DNA of 64,000 bases from JAFMJV01 sp034436555 (GCA_034436555.1 DAOTUU010000033.1:1-64000); one strand, 5' to 3'; counted from the first letter of the stretch, positions 41,207 to 50,493 are shown. Program-made: numbers and translations. Notes: generated by a model not told the origin, from the letters alone.

Positions 41207-41947
41207 GTGCCGCCGCCGCAGGAGCTGGCAGCGCGGCTGGGCATCGCCTTCCGGGACCAGCGTCTGCTGGAGCAGGCGCTGGTCCACAGCAGCTTCGTCA
41301 ACGAGCATCCGGCGGACGACATCGTCGCCAACGAGCGACTGGAGTTCCTGGGTGACTCGGTGCTCTCCCTGGTCATCTCCGAGGCCCTCTGGCACGCCCA
41401 CCCCACGGAGCCCGAGGGCGCCCTCACCGCCCGCCGCGCCGCGATCGTGTCCGCGGCCGGGCTGGCGCGCGTCGGGGAGCGGCTCGACCTGGGCAGCTAC
41501 CTCGTCGTCGGCCAGGGAGCGGAGCGCGCGGGCGAGCGTCGTCGCGCCTCGGTCGTCGCATCCACGCTCGAGGCGGTCGTGGCCGCGGTCTATCTGGACC
41601 AGGGCCTGGAGACCGTGCGCGAGCTGATCCTGCGGCTCGTCGGCGCGGAGCTCCGCGCGACCAGCTCGCCGTCGGCCCTCAAGTCACCCAAGAGCCGCCT
41701 CCAGGAGCGCTGCTACGCGGAGGGCGGACGCCCGCCCACCTACCGCGTCGTGTCGGTGACGGGTCCCGACCATGCCCGCCAGTACGTCGTGGAGGTGCTC
41801 GTGGACGGCCGGCCCCTGGGCAGCGGCACGGGTGCCAGCCGGCGCATCGCGGAGACGGAGGCCGCCGCACTCGCGATCGCGGCGCTCGAGGCCGCAGACC
41901 GGGCGGGCGGCACGGGACCGGCACCGGCACGGGACGCCGGCTCGTGA
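41207..41947 (+). CDS. rnc: Ribonuclease III
   Basis: A 246-aa double-strand-specific endoribonuclease for rRNA and mRNA processing. The signature NERLEFLGDSVLSL (42-55) carries catalytic Glu and Asp residues; the second acidic site is in STLEAVVAAVYLDQG (about 118-132). A double-stranded RNA-binding domain follows (about 155-230, KSRLQERCYAEG...GSGTGASRRIAETEAA). GTG 41207 is 28 bp after acpP; the stop overlaps smc (GTGA). Confidence 0.95.
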   Translation: MPPPQELAARLGIAFRDQRLLEQALVHSSFVNEHPADDIVANERLEFLGDSVLSLVISEALWHAHPTEPEGALTARRAAIVSAAGLARVGERLDLGSYLVVGQGAERAGERRRASVVASTLEAVVAAVYLDQGLETVRELILRLVGAELRATSSPSALKSPKSRLQERCYAEGGRPPTYRVVSVTGPDHARQYVVEVLVDGRPLGSGTGASRRIAETEAAALAIAALEAADRAGGTGPAPARDAGS

Positions 41948-44900
41948 GTCGCGCCCGGCTCCGCGCCCTCCGGCTCGTCGGCTTCAAGTCCTTCGCGGAC
42001 CGCACCACGGTCGAGTTCGGACCGGGCATCAGCGCGGTCATCGGACCGAACGGGTCAGGCAAGAGCAACCTCGCGGACGCCCTGCGATGGTCCCTCGGCG
42101 AGCAGGGACGGACGCTTCGGACGCGCCGAGCCGAGGACCTCATCTTCGCGGGCTCCTCGACCCGGCGCGCGCAGGGCATGGCGGACGTCACGCTCGTCAT
42201 CGACAACGAGGATCGACTGCTGCCCGTCGAGTTCGGCGAGATCGAGCTTGGGAGGCGCCTGTTCCGGTCCGGCGAGAACGAGTATCTGCTGAACCGCCAG
42301 CGGATCCGCCTGAGGGACCTGGTCGACCTCCTGGACGAGGCGAACCTCGCCGACAACGCCTTCCTGTTCATCGGCCAGGGGATGGTCGATCAGGCACTGT
42401 CCCTGCGACCGGAGGAGCGTCGGCCGCTGTTCGAGGAGGCCGCCGGCACCCGAAGGCACGAACGACGCCGGCGCGCCGCCCAGGCGGAGCTCGCGGAGGC
42501 GGAGGCCAACCTCGAGCGGGTGCGCGACCTGCTGGGCGAGCTGCGACCCCAGGCGAGGCGCCTGGCCGCCCAGGCGGAGCAGCAGGCCCAGCGTCGCGAC
42601 GCGGGACGGGACCTCGCCGCGGCGCTCGTGGCGGCGGCTCGCGAGCGACTCGGGGGCGCGGAGCGAGATTCGCTGCAACAGCGCGCCGCGCTCGAGCGCG
42701 CCCGGCAGGATGCCGATGCGGCGCTGGCCGGACTGCGTGCCGCCGAGGAGGCCGCGCAGGCGATCACGCTGGGCCTCGCCGAGCGGGCGGCCGCCGAGCG
42801 GACGGCCCGCGAGACGGTGGATGCGGTGCGGGCGCGCATCGTCGACGCGCGCCTCTCGGAGACCCGGCTGGCCGCGGACGCCGACGCGCTCGCGCGCGAC
42901 CGGGCGCGCCTGGTCGAGGAGCAGGCGATCCTGCTGGGGCGGCTGGAGGTCGCGGCGCGGGACCTGGCGCTGCCGGCCGCGGAGCCGGACGACGCCGCCG
43001 AGGACGGCCTGCGGGATGCCGAGCGCCGCCTCGCGGAGGCGCAGCGGACGCTGGCCGAGGCGCGCGAGGCGGGCCGCGCCGATGAGCAGCGACTGCGCCA
43101 GCTGCGCCAGGCGCGCGAGGGACGGCTGGCCGAGGCGGGTCGCGTCCGACAGCGGTCGGTGGACGCCGCGCGGCGTCAGCGGGATGCCGAGGTCGCGGCG
43201 GGGGTGGCGGCACAGCGCGCGGGTGTCGCCGAGGAGCGGCGCGCCCTGGCTGCGCGGGCGGCGGCGGACGCCGCCCGTGACGAGGCGGCGACCGATGCGC
43301 GGGCGGAGGCCGCCCGTTCGGACGTCGTCGCCGCGGAGGCGCGCGCCCGGGACATGGCCGCCCATGAGGCGTCGGCGCGGGCGGAGCTCGCCGCGCTGGA
43401 GGGTCGCGCCGCGGCCCTGGACCAGCTCCTGGCCGTCGGACGCCCGGAAGCCGCGAGCCTGCGCATCCGCCAGGCGGGCGGCCGTGCCGTGTCCGTGGGC
43501 CTCGAGGTGGAGCCCGGCCTGCGTCGGGCCGTGGAGGCGGCGCTGGGAGATGTCCTGGCGGGCCATGTGGTGACGACGGCGGCCATCGTCGCGCTCGCGG
43601 ACGCCGGGACGTCGCTGGTCATCGCGGAGGGCGCGCCGGCCCGCGGCCCGCGCGATCGCGAGGGGCAGGTGCTGGAGGCACGCACGGCCGCCGTGTCCGC
43701 GGCAGCCGCCGAGGCTGGCGGCGGTCTGCTCGTCTCGGCGCTGCGTCGCGATCCGGGGGGGCTCGTGGCTCGGCTCCTGGCGCAGGCCGCCTGGGTCCCG
43801 GACCTCGGCCGGGCGGTGGCGCTCGCCACGTCCGGGACGCTCGGCGTGGGCTGGTGCGTCGCGACCCTCGCGGGCGAGCTGGTGACCCACGACGGCGTCG
43901 TCCGGCCCGCGACGAGCGCCTCGCTGCTGGAGCGGCGCGCCGAGCGTTCCGAGATCGACCTTCGGGTCGCCGCGGCGCGATCGACGGCCGAGGCCGTCGC
44001 GGCGGACGCGCGCGTGGCGGCGTCGGCACTGCAGGCGGCGCGCCTCGCCGCGGAGGAGGCGCGTCGCGCCTCGGAGGGCGCACGTCGGCTCCGGCGCGTC
44101 GCCGACGAGGCCGAGCGTGGCGCCGCGCGTCACGCGGAAGCCGCCCTGCGCGAGTCGCAGTGGACGGCCACCCAGTCGGAGCGGTCCGGCGCGGCCGCGA
44201 CGAGCGCCGCCGCGGAGCTCGCGGCCATCGAGGAGGAGGTCCGCGCCGCCGAGCGTGAGGCGACGACCGGTGACGCGGATCAGGCCGGCCAGGTCCGCGC
44301 CGAGATCGCGGCGCTCGACGGACAGGTCGCGGTCCTGCAGCGCGAGCGGGAGCGCTGGGTGACGACGGCACGCGCATCGCGCGATCGGCTCGACGCCGAC
44401 CGGGAACGACGCCGGCGCGCCGAGCTGCGCCTGGCCATGGACGGCGCCCGCCAGGAGGAGCTGGAGCGCGACCTCGCCCGGCTGGTCGGCGCGGAGTCGG
44501 ACCTCGCGGCGCGTCGGGAGTCCATCGGCGCGGCGCTCGCGGTCGCGGAAGCGGAGGAGGTCCGCGCGACCGGAGCGCTCCGGGAGCTGGAGGCCTCGGG
44601 CGTGGACGACCGGGCCCGCCTGCTGGCTGCGGACCGGGCCGCGAACGAGGCACGGCAGCACCTTCGGTCCGCGGAGGCGCGCACGCGCTCCAGCGAGGTC
44701 CGTGCCCTGGAGATCCGGGTGCAGCTGGATGCTGCGCGGGAGGGCCTCCTCGTGGAGCTCGCGGCCATCGGGGCCGAGGGCCTGGCGGCCCTGCGAGCCC
44801 ATGCCCCTGGCGGTCCCGCCGTCCCGCCGGACGCCCCGTCGACCGGTTCCGCGGCCCGCGGCCCGGAGATGTCCGCCGACGCCCCGCCGGCCGGCTCACC

Positions 44901-45741
44901 GACCCCGGATGTCGAGGAGTCGCCTCGACCGCCGGACGGCGCCGACGACCAGACGGCCGCGCTGGAGAGCGCGCTCGACGCGGCCCTGGAGGCATGGCGC
45001 GGGTCCCCCGACGGGGCCCGCGCCGACGCGGTCCCTCCCACCGGTGCGCGGCTCGGCGCGCTCCGCCGGCGCTACCACGAGCTGGGCGCCGGCAATCCCT
45101 TCGCCGCGGACGAGCTGGCCGACCTGTCCCTGCGCCTGGAGGCGCTCGACGCCCAGCGCGCCGACCTGGAGACCGCCATCCGGAGCACGCGGGAGCTCAT
45201 CGAGCGCCTCGAGCGGCTCATCACGGAGCAGTTCCGGGCCACCTTCAGCGCGCTGGAGGACGCCTTCCGGCGGCGCTTCACGCAGCTCTTCGACGGAGGC
45301 GAGGCGCAGCTCTCGCTGACCACACCGGACGACCTCGCGGCGACCGGGGTGGAGATCACCGCGCGCCCGCCGGGCAAGAAGCGTCAGCCGCTGGCGATGC
45401 TCTCGGGCGGCGAACGGTCGCTCACCGCCGTCGCGCTGCTGCTCGCGATGCTCGAGGTGCGACCCGTGCCGTTCTGCGTCCTGGATGAGGTGGATGCGGC
45501 GCTGGACGAGGCGAACGTGGGCCGGTTCTCGGCCGCCCTGCGCGGGCTCGCGGAGTCCATCCAGTTCATCGTCATCACCCACAATCGGGGCACCATCGAG
45601 GCCGCGGACGCGCTCTACGGCGTGACCGTGGGCGACGACGCCGTCAGTCGCGTCATCTCGCTGCGGCTGGGGGACGATGGTCCCGCGCAGGCCGGCCACG
45701 GAGACGTCGCGGGTCCCGCCGACCAGGAGACCGCCGCATGA
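41944..45741 (+). CDS. smc: Chromosome segregation protein SMC
   Basis: 1265 aa. Walker A GPNGSGKSN (34-42) near the N-terminus; long Ala/Arg/Glu-rich coiled coils (about 165-490 and 650-1100) flank a hinge (about 500-640, VSVGLEVEPGLRRAVEAALG). The C-terminal ATPase half has the signature LSGGERSLTAVALLLAML (about 1152) and Walker B FCVLDEVDAAL (about 1177). SMC dimers with ScpA/ScpB compact and segregate chromosomes. An unusual Pro/Ala-rich linker of about 50 residues (near 960-1010) interrupts the second coiled coil. The stop overlaps the ftsY start. Confidence 0.96.
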   Translation: MSRARLRALRLVGFKSFADRTTVEFGPGISAVIGPNGSGKSNLADALRWSLGEQGRTLRTRRAEDLIFAGSSTRRAQGMADVTLVIDNEDRLLPVEFGEIELGRRLFRSGENEYLLNRQRIRLRDLVDLLDEANLADNAFLFIGQGMVDQALSLRPEERRPLFEEAAGTRRHERRRRAAQAELAEAEANLERVRDLLGELRPQARRLAAQAEQQAQRRDAGRDLAAALVAAARERLGGAERDSLQQRAALERARQDADAALAGLRAAEEAAQAITLGLAERAAAERTARETVDAVRARIVDARLSETRLAADADALARDRARLVEEQAILLGRLEVAARDLALPAAEPDDAAEDGLRDAERRLAEAQRTLAEAREAGRADEQRLRQLRQAREGRLAEAGRVRQRSVDAARRQRDAEVAAGVAAQRAGVAEERRALAARAAADAARDEAATDARAEAARSDVVAAEARARDMAAHEASARAELAALEGRAAALDQLLAVGRPEAASLRIRQAGGRAVSVGLEVEPGLRRAVEAALGDVLAGHVVTTAAIVALADAGTSLVIAEGAPARGPRDREGQVLEARTAAVSAAAAEAGGGLLVSALRRDPGGLVARLLAQAAWVPDLGRAVALATSGTLGVGWCVATLAGELVTHDGVVRPATSASLLERRAERSEIDLRVAAARSTAEAVAADARVAASALQAARLAAEEARRASEGARRLRRVADEAERGAARHAEAALRESQWTATQSERSGAAATSAAAELAAIEEEVRAAEREATTGDADQAGQVRAEIAALDGQVAVLQRERERWVTTARASRDRLDADRERRRRAELRLAMDGARQEELERDLARLVGAESDLAARRESIGAALAVAEAEEVRATGALRELEASGVDDRARLLAADRAANEARQHLRSAEARTRSSEVRALEIRVQLDAAREGLLVELAAIGAEGLAALRAHAPGGPAVPPDAPSTGSAARGPEMSADAPPAGSPTPDVEESPRPPDGADDQTAALESALDAALEAWRGSPDGARADAVPPTGARLGALRRRYHELGAGNPFAADELADLSLRLEALDAQRADLETAIRSTRELIERLERLITEQFRATFSALEDAFRRRFTQLFDGGEAQLSLTTPDDLAATGVEITARPPGKKRQPLAMLSGGERSLTAVALLLAMLEVRPVPFCVLDEVDAALDEANVGRFSAALRGLAESIQFIVITHNRGTIEAADALYGVTVGDDAVSRVISLRLGDDGPAQAGHGDVAGPADQETAA

Positions 45742-46646
45742 CCGATCCCGCCGCTGACACCGCCGCGAGCCTCCAGGCCGGCACCGAGAGGAGCCGCCGC
45801 GGGTTCGTCGGCAGGCTGCGCGACCTGCTCCGCGGCCCGAACGACGACGACACCTGGGAGCAGGTCGAGGAGACGCTCATCGCCGCGGACCTGGGCGCGG
45901 ACCTGGCGTTCGGCGTCGTGGGACGCGCCCGGGCGAGGCGGGACCTCGCGCCGGACCTGGCGCTCCAGGTGGAGCTCATCGACCTGTTCGCACCCCGGGA
46001 CCCCACGCCCTGGCCGCGCAAGCCGTCGGCCGCGACCCCCGCCGTGATCCTCGTGGTGGGCGTCAACGGCACCGGCAAGACCACCACCATCGCCAAGCTG
46101 GCGCATCGCTACCGTTCGCTGGGGGCGCGCGTCCTGCTCGCCGCGGGAGACACGTTCCGGGCCGCCGCCATCGAGCAGCTGGGCGTCTGGGCGCAGCGCA
46201 TCGACGTGCCCATCATCGCCCATGCCCAGGGCGCCGATCCGGCCGCGGTGGTGTGGGACGCCATGGACGCCGCCGCTGCCCGCGGCACGGATGTCGTCAT
46301 CGTGGACACCGCGGGTCGCCTCCACACCAAGAGCAACCTGATGGAGGAGCTGGCCAAGATCCGGCGCACCATCGCCAAGCGGCTGCCCGACGCGACGCCC
46401 GAGGTGCTGTTCGTGCTGGACGCCACCACAGGCCAGAACGGGCTCCAGCAGGCTCGGGCGTTCCACGAGTCGGCGGGCCTGACCGCCATCGCGCTGACCA
46501 AGCTCGACTCCACGGCCAAGGGCGGCATCGCCTTCGCGATCGAGCAGGCGCTCGGCGTGCCGGTGCTGTTCGTGGGGGTGGGAGAGAAGATGACCGACCT
46601 GCTGGACTTCGACCCCAACGCCTTCGCCCAGGCGCTGTTCGGCTAG
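45738..46646 (+). CDS. ftsY: Signal recognition particle receptor FtsY
   Basis: A 302-aa SRP receptor with a short N-terminal region, so membrane contact must rely on the basic patch (RSRRGFVGRLRDLL). The NG domain has GVNGTGKTTTIAKLA (about 106), DTFRAAAIEQL, DTAGRLHTKSNLMEEL and TKLDSTAKGG. It docks ribosome-SRP complexes at the membrane together with Ffh, encoded next. Coupled to smc by a 4-bp overlap. Confidence 0.95.
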   Translation: MTDPAADTAASLQAGTERSRRGFVGRLRDLLRGPNDDDTWEQVEETLIAADLGADLAFGVVGRARARRDLAPDLALQVELIDLFAPRDPTPWPRKPSAATPAVILVVGVNGTGKTTTIAKLAHRYRSLGARVLLAAGDTFRAAAIEQLGVWAQRIDVPIIAHAQGADPAAVVWDAMDAAAARGTDVVIVDTAGRLHTKSNLMEELAKIRRTIAKRLPDATPEVLFVLDATTGQNGLQQARAFHESAGLTAIALTKLDSTAKGGIAFAIEQALGVPVLFVGVGEKMTDLLDFDPNAFAQALFG

Positions 46647-46662
46647 CGCCCGCCCGCTCCGG

Positions 46663-46668
46663 TAGACT
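46663..46668 (+). promoter_or_regulatory. -10 box for leaderless ffh transcript
   Basis: GGTAGACT gives TAGACT ending 8 nt before the ffh ATG, with no ribosome-binding site between them. Confidence 0.5.
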
Positions 46669-46676
46669 CCCTCGCC

Positions 46677-48011
46677 ATGTTCGACGCCCTCTCCGACCGC
46701 CTGCGCGACGTCCTCGGCAAGCTCACGGGTCACGGCCGGATCACGGAGGCGGACGTGGACCTCGCCATGCGCGAGATCCGCCTCGCGCTGCTCGAGGCCG
46801 ACGTCAACTTCCGGGTGGTCAAGGACTTCGTGGGCCGCGTGAAGGCCCGCGCCGTCGGCTCCGAGGTCATCGAGAACGTCAACGCGGGCCAGATGGTCGT
46901 CAAGATCGTGCACGAGGAGCTCACCGCGATCCTGGGCGCCGGTGACCGGACATTCCGCATCGGTGGCTCGCCCGCGGTCATCGCGCTCGTGGGCCTCCAG
47001 GGGTCGGGCAAGACCACCTCGTCGGCCAAGCTCGCCCGATGGGTCGTGCGCCAGGGCCGCCAGCCGCTGCTCGTCGCCGCCGACCCCTATCGCCCCGCCG
47101 CCATGGACCAGCTCCAGACGCTGGGCAAGGCGCTGGACATCCCGGTCTACCGAGCCCCGGCGGGGACCGCGGTCGTGGACATCGCGCGCGGCGGCGTCGC
47201 GGAGGCGAGGCGCACCGGCCGCGACGTGGTGCTCCTGGACACCGCCGGGCGCCTCCAGGTGGACGACGCGCTGATGGCGGAGATCCGGGACGTGGAGGCG
47301 GCCGTCTCGCCCACGGAGATCCTGCTGGTCGTGGACGCCATGGTCGGCCAGGAGGCGGTCGCCGTGGCGGAGGCGTTCCGGGATGCGGTGGGGCTGACGG
47401 GCCTCGTCCTGACCAAGGTGGACGGCGATGCCCGCGGTGGCGCGGCGCTGTCGATCAGCGCGGTCACGGGGGTGCCCGTCAAGTTCATCGGCACGGGCGA
47501 GCGCACGGATGCCCTGGAGGTGTTCCACCCCGACCGGCTGGCGGGCCGGATCCTGGGCATGGGCGACGTGCTGACCCTCGTCGAGCGAGCCCAGGAGGCC
47601 TTCGACGCCAAGGAAGCCGAGAAGATGGCGGAGAAGCTGAAGAAGAACAGCTTCACGCTGGAGGACTTCCTGGAGCAGATGCAGCAGATCAAGAAGATGG
47701 GGCCCCTGGGCGGACTGCTGGGCATGATCCCGGGGCTGGGCGGGGCGGCCAAGGAGGCGGAGGCGGCCATCGAGCGCGGCGAGCTCCGGCGCACGGAGGC
47801 GATCATCCGATCGATGACGCCCGACGAGCGACGCGACCCGAACCTGCTCAACGCATCCCGACGACGGCGCATCGCGCGCGGCTCCGGGACCTCGCTGCCA
47901 GAGGTGAACCGGCTGGTCAAGCAGTTCGGCGAGATGCAGCGGATGATGCGCCAGCTGTCCGCCGCGCAGGGGGGCCGCCGCGGGCCCGGGCTGCCGTTCG
48001 GGCGTCGCTGA
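46677..48011 (+). CDS. ffh: Signal recognition particle protein Ffh
   Basis: 444 aa. N domain (1-90), GTPase domain with GLQGSGKTTSSAKLA (about 104), DTAGRLQVDDALM and TKVDGDARGGAAL, and a methionine-rich M domain (about 300-444, DFLEQMQQIKKMGPLGGLLGMIPG) that binds 4.5S RNA and signal peptides. It ends in a Gly/Arg-rich tail. ftsY-ffh adjacency puts both SRP GTPases together; the leaderless-type promoter suggests ffh can also be expressed alone. Confidence 0.96.
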   Translation: MFDALSDRLRDVLGKLTGHGRITEADVDLAMREIRLALLEADVNFRVVKDFVGRVKARAVGSEVIENVNAGQMVVKIVHEELTAILGAGDRTFRIGGSPAVIALVGLQGSGKTTSSAKLARWVVRQGRQPLLVAADPYRPAAMDQLQTLGKALDIPVYRAPAGTAVVDIARGGVAEARRTGRDVVLLDTAGRLQVDDALMAEIRDVEAAVSPTEILLVVDAMVGQEAVAVAEAFRDAVGLTGLVLTKVDGDARGGAALSISAVTGVPVKFIGTGERTDALEVFHPDRLAGRILGMGDVLTLVERAQEAFDAKEAEKMAEKLKKNSFTLEDFLEQMQQIKKMGPLGGLLGMIPGLGGAAKEAEAAIERGELRRTEAIIRSMTPDERRDPNLLNASRRRRIARGSGTSLPEVNRLVKQFGEMQRMMRQLSAAQGGRRGPGLPFGRR

Positions 48012-48038
48012 CCGGGCTCGCCATCGGGCTTCCGGGCG

Positions 48039-48060
48039 GTTCTCGGGCACCCGTGAGAAC
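48039..48060 (+). promoter_or_regulatory. Hairpin touching the DUF3352 start codon
   Basis: GTTCTCGGG and CCCGTGAGAAC pair across a CA loop (with a two-base bulge), ending at the base before ATG 48061. It could end ffh transcription or limit translation of the next gene. Confidence 0.4.
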
Positions 48061-49875
48061 ATGGACGCCATGAGAGACGTCGACCGCACCCCCCCGTTCG
48101 AAGACGGTTCCTCGCCAGCCGCGGGTGGCGTGACCATCCCGCCGCGCGCCGTCCGGTCCCGGTCACGCGGCAGCGCGTGGCGCGCCCTCATCGCGAGCGC
48201 GGTGTCGGCGATCCTGCTCGTGGCGATGCTGGGCGTGGCCGCGTTCGCCCAGTCCGGGCGTGGCGCAGCCGGACCCACGTTCCTGCCCGCGGACACCGTC
48301 GCATATGCGGAGCTGCGACTGGACCTGCCCGGTGACCAGCGCGACAACCTGATGGCGCTGCTGGGCCACCTGCCGGGCTTCGCCGACGCCGCGGCCTTCG
48401 ACACGAAGCTGGACACGCTGCTGGACCAGATGCTGGGAGGGTCCGGTTCGCCGCTCTCCTGGACGGAGGACATCAAGCCCTGGTTCGGTGGCCAGGTCAT
48501 GATCGGGCTGCCGGAGCTGCCGCCCATGGGCCTGTCCACGTCCTCCGCGGGCGATGCCGCGTCCACGCCCGTGCTCCTCGGCCTCGCGGCATCGGACGCC
48601 GCCGCCCTGGATGCGGCCGTCACGAAGGTCCTCGCGAGCCATCCCGAGGGGGTCACCAGCCAGGAGCATGGCGGGACCACCATCTCCATCGTGGCGACGG
48701 ATGCCGACCAGCCCACGGTCATCGCACCCACGGACACGGTGCTGCTGCTGAGCAATGACGTCACCCTCGTCGAGTCGGCCATCGATGTGCTCGGGGGCGC
48801 GGCGCCCAGCCTCGCCGAGGACGCCGACTACCTTGCCGCTGTCGCGACGCTGCCCGCCGATCGACTGGGGGCCGTGTTCCTGGACACCACGCAGTTCAGG
48901 GACGCCCTCGCCCCCCTTCTGGGCCAGGGCCTCGGGATCCAGCCTGACGCGTCGGCCGATCCCGTCCAGCCGGACGCCTCGGCCGCTCCCGTCCCGTCGA
49001 TGGCGAACCTGGCGTTCCTGCCGCCGTGGGTCGCCGGCGCCATCACGGCCCAGCCGGACAGCCTCACGGCGCTCATCGGCGCCCCGGTCGTCGAGGGCGG
49101 CCCCACCCTCGCCATCCGGAGCACGGACCTCGCCGCGAAGATGCCCCCGGACAGCGTCCTGTACCTCGAGGTCCGGGATCTCGGCGTCACGCTGAAGGGC
49201 ATCGTGGAACAGATCAAGCCGATGCTCGCGGCCCAGGGCAACGAGAAGGTCCTGGACCAGTTCGAGGCGCTCCTTGGCACCGGACTCGAGTCGTACCTCG
49301 ACTGGGTCCAGGACGTCGCGGTCGCCGCCTCCATCGGCATCGCCGGGCCGTCCATCGGCATCGCCGCCACGGTCACCGATGAGGCGGTGGGCGCACAGCG
49401 CCTGATGTCCCTGCTCACGCTCGTCCGGGCCATCAGCGCGACGGCGGACCCCTCGCCGGTACAGATCACCTCCGAGGATGTCGACGGCGTCACCGTCACG
49501 ACCATCGCGCTCACCGAGTCCGGCGCCGGGTTGCCCGCGGGCATGAGCATCAGCGTCGCGATCGGCGATGGCCACCTGTACCTCGGTCTGGGCGACTTCG
49601 CCAAGGACGCGCTGTCTCGCGATGCCGCCGACTCGCTCGCGGCCGCTCCCGGGTTCACGAAGGCCGTCGCCGCGGCAGGCGAGGCCAACGGCGGCCTCCT
49701 CTACCTGGACGTGGCGTCCGCGATCAGCCTCGCCGAGTCGACCATGTCGGCGGCGGACCGCGAGCGGTTCGATGCCCAGGTCAAGCCCTTCGCGGAGGCG
49801 CTCGACTTCGTGGTCGCGTCCCTCGGCCAGTCGGACACCAGCACCAGCGTGTCGCTGATGCTCTTCGTCAAGTAA
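48061..49875 (+). CDS. DUF3352 membrane-anchored protein
   Basis: A 604-aa protein with one transmembrane helix (about 42-64, LIASAVSAILLVAMLGVAAF) after a short cytoplasmic tail, then a large extracytoplasmic domain. The sequence PTFLPADTVAYAELRLDLPG and the repeated domain with LYLEVRDLGVTLKGIV match DUF3352, a family of unknown function known from cyanobacteria and Chloroflexota. A Pro/Asp/Ala repeat (QPDASADPVQPDASAAPV, near 300) links two halves. Start ATG 48061 (or 48070) follows a hairpin that touches it. Its place between ffh and rpsP suggests an envelope role, but nothing shows a specific function. Confidence 0.8.
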   Translation: MDAMRDVDRTPPFEDGSSPAAGGVTIPPRAVRSRSRGSAWRALIASAVSAILLVAMLGVAAFAQSGRGAAGPTFLPADTVAYAELRLDLPGDQRDNLMALLGHLPGFADAAAFDTKLDTLLDQMLGGSGSPLSWTEDIKPWFGGQVMIGLPELPPMGLSTSSAGDAASTPVLLGLAASDAAALDAAVTKVLASHPEGVTSQEHGGTTISIVATDADQPTVIAPTDTVLLLSNDVTLVESAIDVLGGAAPSLAEDADYLAAVATLPADRLGAVFLDTTQFRDALAPLLGQGLGIQPDASADPVQPDASAAPVPSMANLAFLPPWVAGAITAQPDSLTALIGAPVVEGGPTLAIRSTDLAAKMPPDSVLYLEVRDLGVTLKGIVEQIKPMLAAQGNEKVLDQFEALLGTGLESYLDWVQDVAVAASIGIAGPSIGIAATVTDEAVGAQRLMSLLTLVRAISATADPSPVQITSEDVDGVTVTTIALTESGAGLPAGMSISVAIGDGHLYLGLGDFAKDALSRDAADSLAAAPGFTKAVAAAGEANGGLLYLDVASAISLAESTMSAADRERFDAQVKPFAEALDFVVASLGQSDTSTSVSLMLFVK

Positions 49876-49880
49876 CGGTG

Positions 49881-49886
49881 TAACCT
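49881..49886 (+). promoter_or_regulatory. Possible -10 for the rpsP operon
   Basis: GGTGTAACCT offers TAACCT, just before two hairpins in the rpsP leader. It is weaker than the other boxes in the window and overlaps the first hairpin. Confidence 0.3.
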
Positions 49887-49950
49887 GCGCGATTGACACA
49901 CCGCGCAGGATCAGGCGCCTCAGCGCTCCGGTGGGGTCACCGGGGCGCTG
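49884..49950 (+). promoter_or_regulatory. rpsP leader with two perfect or near-perfect hairpins
   Basis: CCTGCGCG/CGCGCAGG (49884-49891 and 49902-49909) forms an 8-bp stem. CAGCGCTCCGGTG/CACCGGGGCGCTG (49921-49933 and 49938-49950) forms a 13-bp stem with one G-U pair and a 4-nt loop. They lie between the DUF3352 stop and rpsP and could be a terminator followed by a ribosomal-protein leader. Confidence 0.6.
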
Positions 49951-49997
49951 GCACGTCCGGCGTCGCCGCTCACGCACTTCAGGAGGTTCTCCCGCTC

Positions 49998-50252
49998 GTG
50001 GCAGTCCGCATCCGTCTCACCCGCGTCGGCGGTCACAAGAAGCCGGCCTACCGCTTCGTGGTCGCCGACAGCCGGAGCGCCCGGGACGGCCGCTCCCTGG
50101 ACATCCTGGGGCACTACGATCCGCGCCAGGATCCCATCGAGATCAACGTCGACGCCGACCGGGCGACGCGATGGATGCAGCAGGGCGCCCAGCCCACGGT
50201 GACCGTCGAACGCCTGTTCCGGCGCGTCGGCATCCTGCCGGACATCCAGTAG
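49998..50252 (+). CDS. rpsP: 30S ribosomal protein S16
   Basis: 84 aa from GTG 49998, with AGGAGG at 49981-49986. AVRIRLTRVGGHKKPAYR, the VADSRSARDGR stretch and ILGHYDP are the S16 signature. S16 is needed early in small-subunit assembly. It heads rpsP-khpA-rimM-trmD-rplS, a conserved ribosome-assembly operon, behind a leader with two strong hairpins. Confidence 0.96.
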   Translation: MAVRIRLTRVGGHKKPAYRFVVADSRSARDGRSLDILGHYDPRQDPIEINVDADRATRWMQQGAQPTVTVERLFRRVGILPDIQ

Positions 50253-50254
50253 CC

Positions 50255-50488
50255 ATGGCCGCACCGGAGCTCGTCGAGTTCGTCGCGAAGTCGCTCGTGG
50301 ATGACCCGTCTGCCGTCTCGGTGGGGGTGTCCCAGGACGGTGACACGCAGGTCATCGAGCTGCGCGTCGCCGAGGAGGACATGGGCAAGGTCATCGGACG
50401 CAACGGCTCCGTGGCGAAGGCCCTGCGGACCATCCTCAAGGTGGTCTCCACGCGCGAGGGACAGCCGATCTCGCTGGAGATCGTCTAG
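50255..50488 (+). CDS. khpA: KH-domain RNA-binding protein KhpA
   Basis: A 77-aa single KH domain with the GxxG loop in GKVIGRNGSVAKALRTIL. KhpA with KhpB binds many RNAs and influences cell size and division in Gram-positive bacteria. The position between rpsP and rimM is the usual one. The start is 2 bp after the rpsP stop. Confidence 0.93.
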   Translation: MAAPELVEFVAKSLVDDPSAVSVGVSQDGDTQVIELRVAEEDMGKVIGRNGSVAKALRTILKVVSTREGQPISLEIV

Positions 50489-50493
50489 TCGAC

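Noticed and set aside
45615..48782. Long minus-strand frame of over 1000 codons opposite ftsY and ffh
   Set aside because: Shadow of well-supported plus-strand genes; no motif or ribosome site.
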